From: Pseudomonadota bacterium
Lineage (GTDB): Bacteria; Pseudomonadota; Gammaproteobacteria; Burkholderiales; Burkholderiaceae_C
Length of the DNA: 64,000 nt
Direction of reading: 5' to 3'
NCBI GenBank assembly: GCA_023387335.1
Contig: JAEWIF010000041.1
Location: 1-64,000, forward strand
A program made the translations under genes and the position numbers. Position 1 is the stretch's first letter, and every line of letters starts with the position of its first letter. Of this stretch, positions 8,393 to 17,398 are shown piece by piece. The notes beneath the pieces are model-generated. The model had not been told where the DNA came from. It did not search any database and was given only the letters and a program-made list of their open reading frames with translations.

Positions 8393-8939
8393 CCGCCGCC
8401 GGCGGCGTCACCCGGTAGACCTGCACCGGTTCGCTCAGGTGGCGCAGCCGGTGCGTTCCGGTGTCCTCCATGCGCGCTGCGTCGTCCGCGAGCAGATCGC
8501 GCAAGGCCGAAATGCAGACCTCGCCGGGCCGCACGACACCCAGCAGTCTGGCGGCGAGGTTGACGCCGCAGCCGTAGATGTCGAATTCATCCTCGACGAA
8601 CCGGGCGACGTGGGCCGCGACGCGCAATTCGATCCGCTCGTGCGGTGCGCGTCCTTCATTGCCGGCGTCCGCCCGCCGCAATAGCCCGAAAGCGGCCTCG
8701 ATCGCGTCGGATGGGTCCGCGAACTCCAGCATCAGGCCGTCGCCGGTGCTCTTGTGGAGGCGACCGCTGAAGGCGTGCATCACTTCGTCGCGGACCTCCC
8801 GCACGAACGCCTGCCAGCGCCGGATGAAGCCCTGCTCGTCGCGCTCCATCAGGCGCACCGACTCGACGACATCCAGCACCACGATGACGCGCGTGCGCTG
8901 TTCGTCGGCGTGCGTCACGTACGGGCGGAGCGATTCCAT
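8364..8939 (-). CDS. Class III adenylate/guanylate cyclase domain protein
   Basis: A 191-residue stand-alone cyclase homology domain. Both metal-binding aspartates are in place: D23 in VVLDVVESVRLM and D67 in KSTGDGLMLEF. The Lys just before (K63) fits adenine selection. YGCGVNLAARLLGVVRPGEV matches the conserved segment with the transition-state Asn/Arg region (NLAARL). The start at 8939 (MESLRPYV) was preferred because the upstream 12 codons are Arg-rich and untypical; 8975 is an alternative. There is no membrane or sensor domain. It converges with the Crp-type gene and overlaps its last 29 bases. It probably makes cAMP, but activity is not proven by sequence. Confidence 0.82.
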   Translation of the reverse strand: MESLRPYVTHADEQRTRVIVVLDVVESVRLMERDEQGFIRRWQAFVREVRDEVMHAFSGRLHKSTGDGLMLEFADPSDAIEAAFGLLRRADAGNEGRAPHERIELRVAAHVARFVEDEFDIYGCGVNLAARLLGVVRPGEVCISALRDLLADDAARMEDTGTHRLRHLSEPVQVYRVTPPAAVTNGPEACA

Positions 8940-9012
8940 GGCAAGGAATTGTCGAGCTCGCCCTTGCCCATGCAAGGCCGCCCGCGCAAGCGGCTGTCAA
9001 ACCTGACAGGTG

Positions 9013-10143
9013 CTACTTCTGGTTCGCGAGCACGCCGCGGCGCATCTGGTCGAGCTCCATGGTTTCGAACAGCGCCTTGAAGTTGCCTTCGCCGAAGCCT
9101 TCGTTGCCCTTGCGCTGGATGAACTCGAAGAAGATCGGCCCGAGCTGGTTCTCGCTGAAGATCTGCAGCAGCAGCTCGCCCGGCTGGCCGTCCACGAGGA
9201 TGTTGCGCTGCTGGAGCGCCCCGATATCCTCCGCCAGGTTCGGGATCCGCCGGGGCAGCAGCTCGTAGTAGGTCTCGCTGGTGTTCAGCAGCTTCACGCC
9301 CGCCATCTGCAGCGAGTCCACCGTGTCGTACAGGTTCGTCGATCCCAGCGCGATGTGCTGGATGCCTTCGCCGCGGTACTTGTCCAGGTACTCCTGGATC
9401 TGGCCGGCCTTCTCGTTGCCTTCCTCGTTGATCGGGATGCGGATCTTTCCGCAGGGGCTGGTCATGGCCTTGCTCTTGACGCCCGTGGCCTGGCCCTCGA
9501 TGTCGAAGTAGCGGATCTCGCGGAAGTTGAAGAGACGCTCGTAGAACTCCGACCACTCGGCCATGCGCCCGCGGTGCACGTTGTGCGTCAGGTGGTCGAT
9601 GTAGGTGAGGCCGAAGCCGTGCGGATCCAGCGCTTCCTGCGCGTCGATGCCGGGCAGCGGCTCGAAGTCCACGTCGTAGAAGCCGATGTTGCCGATATCG
9701 CCTTCCTTGGCGCCGTTCTTGCCGCGCCAGCGGTCCACCAGGTAGATCAGGCTGTCGCCGATGCCCTTGATCGCCGGGATGTTCAGCTCGCCCGGTCCGG
9801 CCTGGCCCGCGTAGCCCCAAGCGCCCTGCGTGACAGCGCGCTCGTAGGCGGCCTTGGCGTCCTTCACGCGGAAGGCGATGGCGCAGATGCTGGGGCCGTG
9901 TAGGCGCGCGAAGCGCTGCGCGAACGAATCGGGCTCGGCGTTGACGATGAAGTTGATGCCGCCCTGGCGGTACAGCAGCACGTCCTTGTGGCGGTGGCGC
10001 GCGATCGGGCGGAAGCCCATGCGCTCGAACAGCGCGCCCATGGCCTTGGGGTCGGGCGCGGCGTACTCGATGAATTCGAATCCGTCGGTGCCCATGGGGT
10101 TGTCCCAGGCGGTGAAAGTTCGGGCGGCCGGTGCGGCGTCCAT
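9013..10143 (-). CDS. hppD: 4-hydroxyphenylpyruvate dioxygenase
   Basis: A 376-residue non-haem iron dioxygenase that converts 4-hydroxyphenylpyruvate to homogentisate in tyrosine breakdown. The two-domain vicinal-oxygen-chelate fold is of usual length. The Fe(II) ligands of the family are visible as H184 (YIDHLTHNV), H263 (IQHIALGS) and E340 (FFEFIQRKG). The C-terminal GFGEGNFKALFE motif closes the active site. A divergent Lrp/AsnC-type regulator starts 108 bases away at 10252 and probably controls it. No other homogentisate-pathway gene is in the window. Confidence 0.97.
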   Translation of the reverse strand: MDAAPAARTFTAWDNPMGTDGFEFIEYAAPDPKAMGALFERMGFRPIARHRHKDVLLYRQGGINFIVNAEPDSFAQRFARLHGPSICAIAFRVKDAKAAYERAVTQGAWGYAGQAGPGELNIPAIKGIGDSLIYLVDRWRGKNGAKEGDIGNIGFYDVDFEPLPGIDAQEALDPHGFGLTYIDHLTHNVHRGRMAEWSEFYERLFNFREIRYFDIEGQATGVKSKAMTSPCGKIRIPINEEGNEKAGQIQEYLDKYRGEGIQHIALGSTNLYDTVDSLQMAGVKLLNTSETYYELLPRRIPNLAEDIGALQQRNILVDGQPGELLLQIFSENQLGPIFFEFIQRKGNEGFGEGNFKALFETMELDQMRRGVLANQK

Positions 10144-10251
10144 GCGATCTCCTTGCTTTGCTTGTCGAACCCGGAACTCTAGGCGCGGTGGCCGTCAGTT
10201 TTTCGCCGGATTGCGGCTTGAAACGCTATCCTCCCGCAGGAAAATTGCGTC

Positions 10252-10734
10252 ATGACCGAATCGTCCGCACTCGACAAGCTCGACAAGGCCATCCTGCGCG
10301 CGTTGCAACTGAACGGTCGCGAGACCTACGACGTCATTGGCGAGCAGGTCGGCCTGTCGCCCAGCGCGGTGCTGCGCCGGGTCAAGCGGCTGGAGGACGC
10401 CGGCGTGATCGACCGCTACGTCGCCCTGGTCCGGCCCGAAGCGGTGGGCCTGGGCCTGACGGCCTACATCAACGTGCGCCTGGAAAAGCACACCGAAACC
10501 CACAAGCGCAACCCGATGGATGTGTTCCGCGCCAGCGTGCAGGGCTGGCCCGAAGTGGTCGAATGCGCCGCGCTCACCGGCGACATGGACTTCCTGCTGC
10601 GCGTGGTGGTGCAGGACATGGCGCACTACAGCCGCTTCATCATGGATACGCTGCTCAAGCACCCGAGCGTGCAGGACTGCAAAACGAGCTTCGTGCTCGA
10701 CAGCGTGAAGGCCACCACCGCCATGCCGGTCTGA
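10252..10734 (+). CDS. Lrp/AsnC family transcriptional regulator, probable regulator of hppD
   Basis: A 160-residue regulator with an N-terminal winged helix-turn-helix (LDKLDKAILRALQLNGRE, then VGLSPSAVLRRVKRLEDAGV) and a C-terminal RAM ligand-binding domain (ALTGDMDFLLRVVVQDM is the typical GDxDxxL region). It is divergent from hppD with a shared 108-base intergenic region. Lrp-type regulators of aromatic amino-acid catabolism next to hppD are known in betaproteobacteria, so tyrosine or phenylalanine as effector is a fair inference. Length is usual for the family. Confidence 0.9.
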   Translation: MTESSALDKLDKAILRALQLNGRETYDVIGEQVGLSPSAVLRRVKRLEDAGVIDRYVALVRPEAVGLGLTAYINVRLEKHTETHKRNPMDVFRASVQGWPEVVECAALTGDMDFLLRVVVQDMAHYSRFIMDTLLKHPSVQDCKTSFVLDSVKATTAMPV

Positions 10735-10784
10735 GCGTTGGCGTGCCGACCACAGCCGTGGCGAAATACCGCACGGCGGCGATT

Positions 10785-10798
10785 AGGTAGAACTACCT
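10785..10798. promoter_or_regulatory. 14-bp inverted repeat upstream of the GNAT gene
   Basis: AGGTAG AA CTACCT is a perfect 6-bp inverted repeat with a two-base centre, 53 bases before the GNAT start at 10851. It looks like a dimeric-regulator operator of LuxR/FixJ size. The binding protein is not known. Confidence 0.4.
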
Positions 10799-10850
10799 CT
10801 CCACCCTCGGACGGGCTTGGATGGACGGGTTGAACCCTTAAATTGAACCC

Positions 10851-11504
10851 ATGGTCTCCGAACAAACCCGGCCCGCGCCCGTGGTCGTTCCGATCCGCTC
10901 GCTGGGCCCCGAGCACCGCGAGCGCATCGCGGTGCACCTGCTGTCGCTGACGCCCGACGACCGCTACCTGCGGTTCGGCTACGTCGCGACGGATGAGCAC
11001 ATCCAGAACTACGTGAAGCGGCTGGACTTCGTCAACGACGACATCTTCGGCGTCTACAACCGCCGCCTGGAGCTCATCGCGATGGCGCACCTGGCGTACT
11101 CGCGCGACCCGCAGTCGGCCAACTGCGCGGAATTCGGCGTCTCCGTGCTCGCCAAGGCACGCGGCCGCGGCTACGGGCGTCGCCTGTTCGAACGTGCCGT
11201 GCTGCACGCCCGCAATGAAGGCGTGGAGCTGCTCTTCATCCATGCGCTGAGCGAGAACGTGGCGATGCTGAAGATCGCGCGCTCCGCCGGTGCCACGCTG
11301 GAACGCTTCGGCACCGAGACCGAGGCCCACCTGCGCCTGCCGCCCGCGACGCTGGACACGCGGATGAGCGAGCTGGTGGACGAGCAGTTCGCCCAGACCG
11401 ATTACCGGCTCAAGCAGCAGGTCAAGAGCTTCTGGGATTTCCTGGCCGGGGTGCAGGAGACGCGCCAGGGCGTTCGCGACGCGCGGCACCGCTCCGGCAG
11501 CTGA
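10851..11504 (+). CDS. GNAT family N-acetyltransferase
   Basis: A 217-residue protein whose central part holds a GNAT fold. The acetyl-CoA-binding motif A reads VSVLAKARGRGYGRRLFERAV with the R/Q-x-x-G-x-G/A pattern as ARGRGYG near residue 103. The N-terminal segment (LTPDDRYLRFGY) is shared with acetyltransferases linked to acyl-CoA synthetase-type regulation, but no substrate can be read. A 50-residue Arg/Gln-rich C-terminal tail follows. It precedes corC by 91 bases and may be a separate unit. Confidence 0.82.
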   Translation: MVSEQTRPAPVVVPIRSLGPEHRERIAVHLLSLTPDDRYLRFGYVATDEHIQNYVKRLDFVNDDIFGVYNRRLELIAMAHLAYSRDPQSANCAEFGVSVLAKARGRGYGRRLFERAVLHARNEGVELLFIHALSENVAMLKIARSAGATLERFGTETEAHLRLPPATLDTRMSELVDEQFAQTDYRLKQQVKSFWDFLAGVQETRQGVRDARHRSGS

Positions 11505-11595
11505 ACCGGGGCGCGCGGGCCGCGTCACGGAACCGGCAAGCGATTGCGCTATCCTAGTTGTCCCCCAACTACCGCACGTCCTGCACACAGAGACT

Positions 11596-12483
11596 GTGTC
11601 CGACCCCCACCCTGCGCGGTCCCACGAGAAAGAGGACCGGCGCACGTTCCTGCAGAAGGTCGCCGAATTCATCCATCCGGGCCCGGATTCGCGCGATGAA
11701 CTGATCGAAACCCTGGCCGACGCCGAAGACAACGAAGTCATCGACGCCGAGTCGCGCGTGATGCTCGAGGGCGTCATCAAGATGGCCGATCTCACGGCCG
11801 GCGACGTCATGGTCGCCGCCCCGCGGATGGACCTGGTCAACATCGATTCGCCGTACGAGGACATCCTGCACCTCGTGATCGACACCGCGCACTCGCGCTT
11901 CCCCGTGTACGAGGGCGATCGCGAGAACATCATCGGCATCCTTCTCGCCAAGGACCTGCTCAAGCTGCAGCGGGCGCCCGAGCTGAACATCCGCGCGCTG
12001 CTGCGGCCGGCCGTGTTCGTGCCCGAGAGCAAGGGCCTGAACGACCTGCTGCGCGAGTTCCGCGGCAACCGCAACCACCTGGCCGTGGTGATCGACGAGT
12101 TCGGCCGCGTGGCCGGCCTGATCACCATCGAGGACGTGCTCGAGCAGATCGTCGGCGAGATCGAGGACGAGTTCGACATCGCCGAGGAGGAGGGCGACAT
12201 CTTCGCCCTGGCCGACCGCACCTACCGCGTCAGCGGCGACACGCCGGTCGAGAAGGTCGACGAGTTCTTCGGCGTCGACCTCGTGCCTCCGCAGGACCGC
12301 GACGAGGACGATCACCGCTTCGAGACCATCGGCGGCCTGATCGCCCACGCGATGGGCCACGTGCCCAAGCGCGGCGAGCTGCACCACGTCGCCGGACTGG
12401 ACTTCGTCGTGCTGCACACCAAGGGCGGCGCCGTGCGCTGGTTCAAGGTGGCGCCCGCGCGCAGCGACGACGACACCGGGTGA
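11596..12483 (+). CDS. corC: CorC/HlyC-family CBS-domain protein (magnesium/cobalt efflux-associated)
   Basis: A 295-residue cytosolic protein with two CBS domains (about 65-190; VMVAAPRMDLVNID and GIILLAKDLL-type segments, the second with LAVVIDEFGRVAGLITIEDV) and a C-terminal CorC/HlyC transporter-associated domain (about 205-290). It has no DUF21 membrane domain, as in classical CorC. The start is GTG at 11596. Its last codons overlap the GTG start of lnt by four bases. The corC-lnt pair is a widely conserved proteobacterial arrangement. The role in Mg/Co efflux is by family; how CorC acts is debated. Confidence 0.9.
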   Translation: MSDPHPARSHEKEDRRTFLQKVAEFIHPGPDSRDELIETLADAEDNEVIDAESRVMLEGVIKMADLTAGDVMVAAPRMDLVNIDSPYEDILHLVIDTAHSRFPVYEGDRENIIGILLAKDLLKLQRAPELNIRALLRPAVFVPESKGLNDLLREFRGNRNHLAVVIDEFGRVAGLITIEDVLEQIVGEIEDEFDIAEEEGDIFALADRTYRVSGDTPVEKVDEFFGVDLVPPQDRDEDDHRFETIGGLIAHAMGHVPKRGELHHVAGLDFVVLHTKGGAVRWFKVAPARSDDDTG

Positions 12484-14018
12484 TCCGCGCGGCCCGCTCC
12501 GCGGCGCTGCCCTGGGTGCTGGCGCCGGCCGCCGGGCTGGCGCAGGCGGTTTCCATCGCCGTGCCCGGCTGGGGCCGGCCGCTCTGGTGGCTGCAGATCG
12601 CCTCGCTGGCGGCGCTCGCCTGGTGCGTGGCGCAGGCGCCGTCCGCGCGATCGGCCGGGCTGAGAGGCTGGGCCTTCGCCACCGCCTGGCTCACCGGCAC
12701 GTTCTGGTGGCTCTTCATTTCCATGCACTCCTACGGCGGGCTGCCGTCGGTGCTCGCGGCGATCGCGGTGCTCGGGCTCGCGGCCTTCCTCGGCAGCTAT
12801 TACGCGCTCGCGGCGGGGATCTGGCGCTGGCTGGCGCCGCAAGGTCCGGTGCGCGGCGCGCTGGCGTTCGCGGCGCTGTGGCTGGGCGCCGAACTGATGC
12901 GGGGACGCTGGTTCACGGGTTTTCCGTGGGGTGCCGGCGGCTACGCGCACGTGGATGGCCCGCTGGCCTTCCTCGCACCCTGGATCGGCGTCTACGGCAT
13001 AGGCGCGGTCGCTGCGGCCATCGCGGCGGCCCTGGCCCGGCTGCCCCAGGCCTGGCGCTCGCGCCGCTACTGGGCGGCCGCGGGCGCCTCGGTGCTGCTG
13101 CTGGCGGCCTGCACGCAAGTGGCGCCCACGCACGACCGCGCGGCCGGCGAGCCGCTGTCCGTCACCCTCCTGCAGGGCAACATCCCGCAGGACGAGAAGT
13201 TCGAGGGCCGCACCGGCGTTCCGCTGGCCCTCGCCTGGTACGCCGAGCAGCTCAAGGCCAGCCGCACGCCGCTGGTCGTCGCGCCCGAGACGGCCATCCC
13301 GCTGCTGCCGCAGCAGCTGCCCGAAGGCTATCTGCAGGACCTGGCCGATCGCTTCGGCCGCGGCGACCAGGCCGCGCTGGTCGGCATGCCGCTGGGCAGC
13401 TTCGAGCAGGGCTACACCAACTCGGTCGTGGGCCTCAAGCCCGGCGCCGACGCCTACCGCTTCGACAAGCACCACCTGGTGCCGTTCGGCGAGTTCATCC
13501 CGCCGCTGTTCCGCTGGTTCACCGACCTGATGCACATCCCGCTGGGCGACTTCAACCGCGGCTCGGTGGGCCAGCCCTCGTTCGAGTGGCGCGGCCAGCG
13601 GCTGGCGCCCAACGTCTGCTACGAGGACCTGTTCGGCGAGGAGCTGGCGGCGCGCTTCGCCGACCCCGCCCGCGCGCCGACGATCTTCGTGAACGTCAGC
13701 AACATCGGCTGGTTCGGCGACACCGTGGCGATCGACCAGCACCTGCACATCAGCCGGATGCGGGCGCTGGAGTTCGCCCGGCCGGTGATCCGCGCCACCA
13801 ACACCGGCGCCACGGCCATCATCGACCACCGCGCGCGCGTGACGCAGTCGCTGGCGCCTTACACCCGCGGCGCGCTCGAGGGCCAGGTGGCCGGCCGCGA
13901 AGGCACGACACCGTTCGCGTGGTGGGCTTCGCGCTTCGGACTCGCACCGCTGTGGCTGCTGGCGCTTGCTCCTGTTTTGGGAGCGCTGCCGCGGCTTCGC
14001 CGGAGAGCGGGCACTTAA
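12480..14018 (+). CDS. lnt: Apolipoprotein N-acyltransferase
   Basis: A 512-residue inner-membrane enzyme that adds the third acyl chain to the N-terminal Cys of lipoproteins. About seven hydrophobic helices in residues 5-215 precede a periplasmic nitrilase-like domain. The catalytic triad is visible as E270 (APETAIP), K330 (DKHHLVPFGEF) and C380 (NVCYEDLFGE), with NVSNIGWFGD following. A final membrane helix is at about 480-500. The start is GTG overlapping the corC stop. Several probable substrates in this window have lipoboxes (41927, 53488, 53853 and 55909 genes). Confidence 0.95.
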   Translation: MIRAARSAALPWVLAPAAGLAQAVSIAVPGWGRPLWWLQIASLAALAWCVAQAPSARSAGLRGWAFATAWLTGTFWWLFISMHSYGGLPSVLAAIAVLGLAAFLGSYYALAAGIWRWLAPQGPVRGALAFAALWLGAELMRGRWFTGFPWGAGGYAHVDGPLAFLAPWIGVYGIGAVAAAIAAALARLPQAWRSRRYWAAAGASVLLLAACTQVAPTHDRAAGEPLSVTLLQGNIPQDEKFEGRTGVPLALAWYAEQLKASRTPLVVAPETAIPLLPQQLPEGYLQDLADRFGRGDQAALVGMPLGSFEQGYTNSVVGLKPGADAYRFDKHHLVPFGEFIPPLFRWFTDLMHIPLGDFNRGSVGQPSFEWRGQRLAPNVCYEDLFGEELAARFADPARAPTIFVNVSNIGWFGDTVAIDQHLHISRMRALEFARPVIRATNTGATAIIDHRARVTQSLAPYTRGALEGQVAGREGTTPFAWWASRFGLAPLWLLALAPVLGALPRLRRRAGT

Positions 14019-14028
14019 AATCGAGCCA

Positions 14029-14958
14029 ATGCTCACTTTCCAGCAAATCATCCTGAAGCTGCAGTCGTACTGGGACGCCCAGGGCTGCGCGCTGCTGCAG
14101 CCGTACGACATGGAAGTCGGCGCGGGGACCTCGCACACCGCCACCTTCCTGCGCGCCATCGGCCCGGAGCCGTGGAAGGCGGGCTACGTGCAGCCCAGCC
14201 GCCGCCCCAAGGACGGCCGCTACGGCGAGAACCCCAACCGCCTGCAGCACTACTACCAGTACCAGGTGGTGCTCAAGCCGGCGCCCGCCGACATCCTGGA
14301 GCTGTACCTCGGCTCGCTGCAGGCGCTGGGCTTCGACCTGAAGAAGAACGACATCCGCTTCGTCGAGGACGATTGGGAGAACCCCACGCTCGGCGCGTGG
14401 GGCCTGGGCTGGGAGGTCTGGCTCAACGGCATGGAGGTGACGCAGTTCACCTACTTCCAGCAGGTCGGCGGCATCGACTGCAAGCCGATCACCGGCGAGA
14501 TCACCTACGGCCTGGAGCGGCTGGCCATGTACCTGCAGGGCGTGGACAACGTCTACGACCTGAAGTGGACCGAAGGCCTCAGCTACGGCGACGTCTACAA
14601 GCAGAACGAGGTCGAGCAGTCGACCTACAACTTCGAGCACAGCGACGCCGAGTTCCTGTTCACCGCCTTCGGCGCGCACGAGAAGCAGGCCAGGTACCTG
14701 ATGGAGCAGCAACTCGCTCTGCCGGCCTACGAGCAGGTGCTCAAGGCCGCGCACACCTTCAACCTGCTGGACGCGCGCGGCGCCATCAGCGTGACCGAAC
14801 GCGCCGCCTACATCGGCCGCATCCGCAACCTGGCGCGCGCCGTGGCGCAGGCCTACCTGCTCAGCCGCCAGCGGCTGGGCTTCCCCATGGCGCCCAGGGC
14901 CTGGGCCGACGCGGCCACCGCCAGGATGGTGGCCGACAAGCTGGTGGAGGCCGCGTGA
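14029..14958 (+). CDS. glyQ: Glycyl-tRNA synthetase alpha subunit
   Basis: A 309-residue class II aminoacyl-tRNA synthetase alpha chain that binds glycine and ATP. Family hallmarks are the start MLTFQQIILKLQSYWDAQGC, the segment YDMEVGAGTSHTATFLRAIG (class II motif 2-like region), and GITCKP-type block read here as GGIDCKPITGEITYGLERLA (motif 3). Length matches other bacterial GlyQ. Start at 14029 fits the homologous N-terminus; an upstream in-frame extension overlaps lnt. It overlaps glyS by one base, typical of the alpha2beta2 enzyme. Confidence 0.97.
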   Translation: MLTFQQIILKLQSYWDAQGCALLQPYDMEVGAGTSHTATFLRAIGPEPWKAGYVQPSRRPKDGRYGENPNRLQHYYQYQVVLKPAPADILELYLGSLQALGFDLKKNDIRFVEDDWENPTLGAWGLGWEVWLNGMEVTQFTYFQQVGGIDCKPITGEITYGLERLAMYLQGVDNVYDLKWTEGLSYGDVYKQNEVEQSTYNFEHSDAEFLFTAFGAHEKQARYLMEQQLALPAYEQVLKAAHTFNLLDARGAISVTERAAYIGRIRNLARAVAQAYLLSRQRLGFPMAPRAWADAATARMVADKLVEAA

Positions 14959-17072
14959 TGACGACTTCCAACCTGCTGGTCGAACTGCACGTCGAGGAAC
15001 TGCCGCCGAAGTCGCTCAAGAAGCTGGGCGAGGCCTTCGGCGGAGCGCTGCTGGAGCAACTGAAGGCGCAAGGCCTGGCCGGCGCCGGTTCGGTGCTGAC
15101 GCCGTTCGCTTCGCCGCGGCGCCTGGCCGCGCACGTGACGGCCGTGGTCGATCGCGCCGCCGACAAGGCCGTGTCGCAGAAGCTGATGCCCGCCAGCGTG
15201 GGCCTGGACGCCCAGGGCCAGGCCACGCCGGCGCTGCTCAAGAAGCTGCAGGCGCTCGGCGCGGATGCCTCGGCGGTGGCTTCGCTCAAGCGCGCGCCCG
15301 ACGGCAAGAACGAGGCGCTCTTCTACGAGAGCACGATGCCCGGCGCCACGCTCGCCGAAGGACTGCAGAAGGCGCTGGCCGAAGCCATCGCGCGCCTGCC
15401 GATCCCCAAGGTGATGACCTACCAGCTGGCCGATGGCTGGAGCGACGTGAAGTTCGTGCGGCCCGCGCATTCGCTGGTCGCGCTGCATGGCCGTGAAGTG
15501 GTGCCGGTCGAGGCGCTGGGCCTGAAGTCCGGCCGCGTCACGCACGGCCATCGCTTCGAAGCGGCCAAGCCGCAGGTCGAGATCCCGGACGCGGACCAGT
15601 ACGCGCAGGTGCTGCAGGAGCAGGGCGCCGTGATCGCCAGCTTCGAAGGCCGCCGCGCCGAGATCGCGCGCCAGCTCGCCGCCGCGGCCAGGCAGGGCGG
15701 CGAAGGCGCCCGGGCCATCGACGACGAGGCGCTGCTCGACGAAGTCACCGCGCTGGTCGAGCGCCCCAACGTGCTGGTCTGCCAGTTCGAGCGCGAGTTC
15801 CTCGAAGTGCCGCAGGAATGCCTCATCCTCACGATGAAGGCCAACCAGAAATACTTCCCGCTGCTGGATGCGCTGGGCCGGCTCACGCACCGCTTCCTGG
15901 TGGTGAGCAACATCTCCCCGCAGGACCCCTCGGCGGTGATAGGCGGCAACGAGCGCGTGGTGCGTCCGCGCCTGGCCGATGCCAAGTTCTTCTTCGACCA
16001 GGACCGCAAGAAGCCGCTCGATTCGCGCGTGGCCGGCCTGGCCAAGGTGGTCTACCACAACAAGCTGGGCACGCAGGGCGAGCGCGCCGAGCGCGTTCGC
16101 GCCATCGCGCGCCACATCGGCTCGCAGCTGGGCGGCGATTCGCTGGCCCAGGCCGCCGATACCGCCGCGCGCCTGGCCAAGGCCGACCTGCTGACCGACA
16201 TGGTGGGTGAGTTCCCCGAGCTGCAGGGCATCATGGGCCGCTACTACGCCCAGCACGACGGCCTGCCGGCGCCGGTGGCCGACGCCATCGAGGACCACTA
16301 CAAGCCGCGCTTCGCCGGCGACGAGCTGCCGCGCGGCGAAGTCGGCGTGGCAGTCGCGCTGGCCGACAAGATCGAGACGCTGGTCGGCCTGTTCGGCATC
16401 GGCCAGCTGCCTTCGGGCGACAAGGACCCGTTCGCGCTGCGGCGCCACGCCCTGGGCGTGGTGCGCATGCTGATCGAGCGTGGCCTGCCGCTCGACCTGC
16501 CGGCGCTGGTCGACGTCGCGTCCGCCAGCTTCGGCCCGCTGCTGCCCAAGGCGAAGGAAAGCAACGAGCAGGTGCTGCAGTTCATCTACGAGCGCATCGC
16601 CGGCTACCTGCGCGACCAGGGCCATGCGGCCAGCGAGGTCGAGGCGGTCATCGCCGTGCGGCCGCCCTGGAAGGAGATCAAGCCGCGCCTGGAAGCCGTG
16701 CGTGCCTTCGCCGCGCTGCCCGAGGCGCCGGCGCTGGCCGCCGCCAACAAGCGCATCGGCAACATCCTGAAGAAGGCCGACGGCGCGGTGGATGCGCACG
16801 TTAGCGAAGTGCTGCTGAAGGAAGACGCCGAGAAGGCCCTGTACGCCGCCACGCGCGAGCTCGCGCCCGCGGCCAAGGCCAAGTTCGAGGCCGGCGACTA
16901 CACCGGATCGCTGCAGACGCTGGCGGCGCTGCGCGCGCCGGTGGACGCGTTCTTCGACGGCGTGATGGTCAATGCCGAAGAGGCCGACCTGCGCCTGAAC
17001 CGCCTGGGCCTGCTGGCCACGCTGCACGGCGCGATGAACCGCGTCGCCGATCTTTCCCGGTTGGCGGCCTGA
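14958..17072 (+). CDS. glyS: Glycyl-tRNA synthetase beta subunit
   Basis: A 704-residue beta chain that carries tRNA recognition. It starts MTTSNLLVELHVEELPPKSL, the standard GlyS N-terminus, and contains an HD-type internal segment and a C-terminal anticodon-binding DALR-like region (near 590-700; ending NRLGLLATLHGAMNRVADLSRL). The motif LTMKANQKYFPLLD is conserved. The start codon shares its A with the glyQ stop (TGATG). It is followed after eight bases by a small accessory gene rather than directly by gmhB. Confidence 0.96.
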   Translation: MTTSNLLVELHVEELPPKSLKKLGEAFGGALLEQLKAQGLAGAGSVLTPFASPRRLAAHVTAVVDRAADKAVSQKLMPASVGLDAQGQATPALLKKLQALGADASAVASLKRAPDGKNEALFYESTMPGATLAEGLQKALAEAIARLPIPKVMTYQLADGWSDVKFVRPAHSLVALHGREVVPVEALGLKSGRVTHGHRFEAAKPQVEIPDADQYAQVLQEQGAVIASFEGRRAEIARQLAAAARQGGEGARAIDDEALLDEVTALVERPNVLVCQFEREFLEVPQECLILTMKANQKYFPLLDALGRLTHRFLVVSNISPQDPSAVIGGNERVVRPRLADAKFFFDQDRKKPLDSRVAGLAKVVYHNKLGTQGERAERVRAIARHIGSQLGGDSLAQAADTAARLAKADLLTDMVGEFPELQGIMGRYYAQHDGLPAPVADAIEDHYKPRFAGDELPRGEVGVAVALADKIETLVGLFGIGQLPSGDKDPFALRRHALGVVRMLIERGLPLDLPALVDVASASFGPLLPKAKESNEQVLQFIYERIAGYLRDQGHAASEVEAVIAVRPPWKEIKPRLEAVRAFAALPEAPALAAANKRIGNILKKADGAVDAHVSEVLLKEDAEKALYAATRELAPAAKAKFEAGDYTGSLQTLAALRAPVDAFFDGVMVNAEEADLRLNRLGLLATLHGAMNRVADLSRLAA

Positions 17073-17080
17073 GGTCGAAC

Positions 17081-17398
17081 ATGCCTACGCAGCGGCAGAT
17101 CGAGCGCTTCACACTCGCCTTCCATCGCGAGGCGTTGAAGCGCTTGCGGGCCGAACCGCGGCTGCGCGCGCAGGCCGCCGCCGTCCTGGACCGCTGGGAA
17201 GCCCAGGGCGTGACGGAGCATGCGAAGGTTTATCGCGACCGGTGGCGTGCGCTCCTGGGCGGCGACTTCACCGAGCTTGAAGCCGCGGTCTGCGCGGAGA
17301 CCGATGAAGCGGCCACGCTTCGCAGCATGTCGCCGTTGGGATTCACCCTTGCGCAGGATGAGCGCTTGAAGCTGCGCCAGGAGGCGATGGCCGAATGA
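17081..17398 (+). CDS. Small protein of unknown function, probable partner of the next gene
   Basis: A 105-residue charged, helical protein (Arg 14 percent or so by eye) with no signal or membrane segment. It begins MPTQRQIERFTLAFHREAL, and the end has a conserved-looking LRSMSPLGFTLAQDERLKLR. Its stop overlaps the start of the predicted nucleotidyltransferase gene by four bases (ATGA), so the two are translationally coupled. By size, order and coupling it could be the antitoxin or accessory half of a two-gene module; no DNA-binding motif is clear. It lies between glyS and gmhB, a position normally empty in relatives as I recall. Confidence 0.7.
   Translation: MPTQRQIERFTLAFHREALKRLRAEPRLRAQAAAVLDRWEAQGVTEHAKVYRDRWRALLGGDFTELEAAVCAETDEAATLRSMSPLGFTLAQDERLKLRQEAMAE

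Noticed and set aside
8994..9009. CTGTCA-AACC-TGACAG as an hppD terminator
   Set aside because: The 6-bp stem is weak and no U-run follows on the hppD strand.
12312..14159. 615-codon minus-strand frame opposite lnt and corC
   Set aside because: Antisense shadow of well-identified genes; no recognisable protein features.
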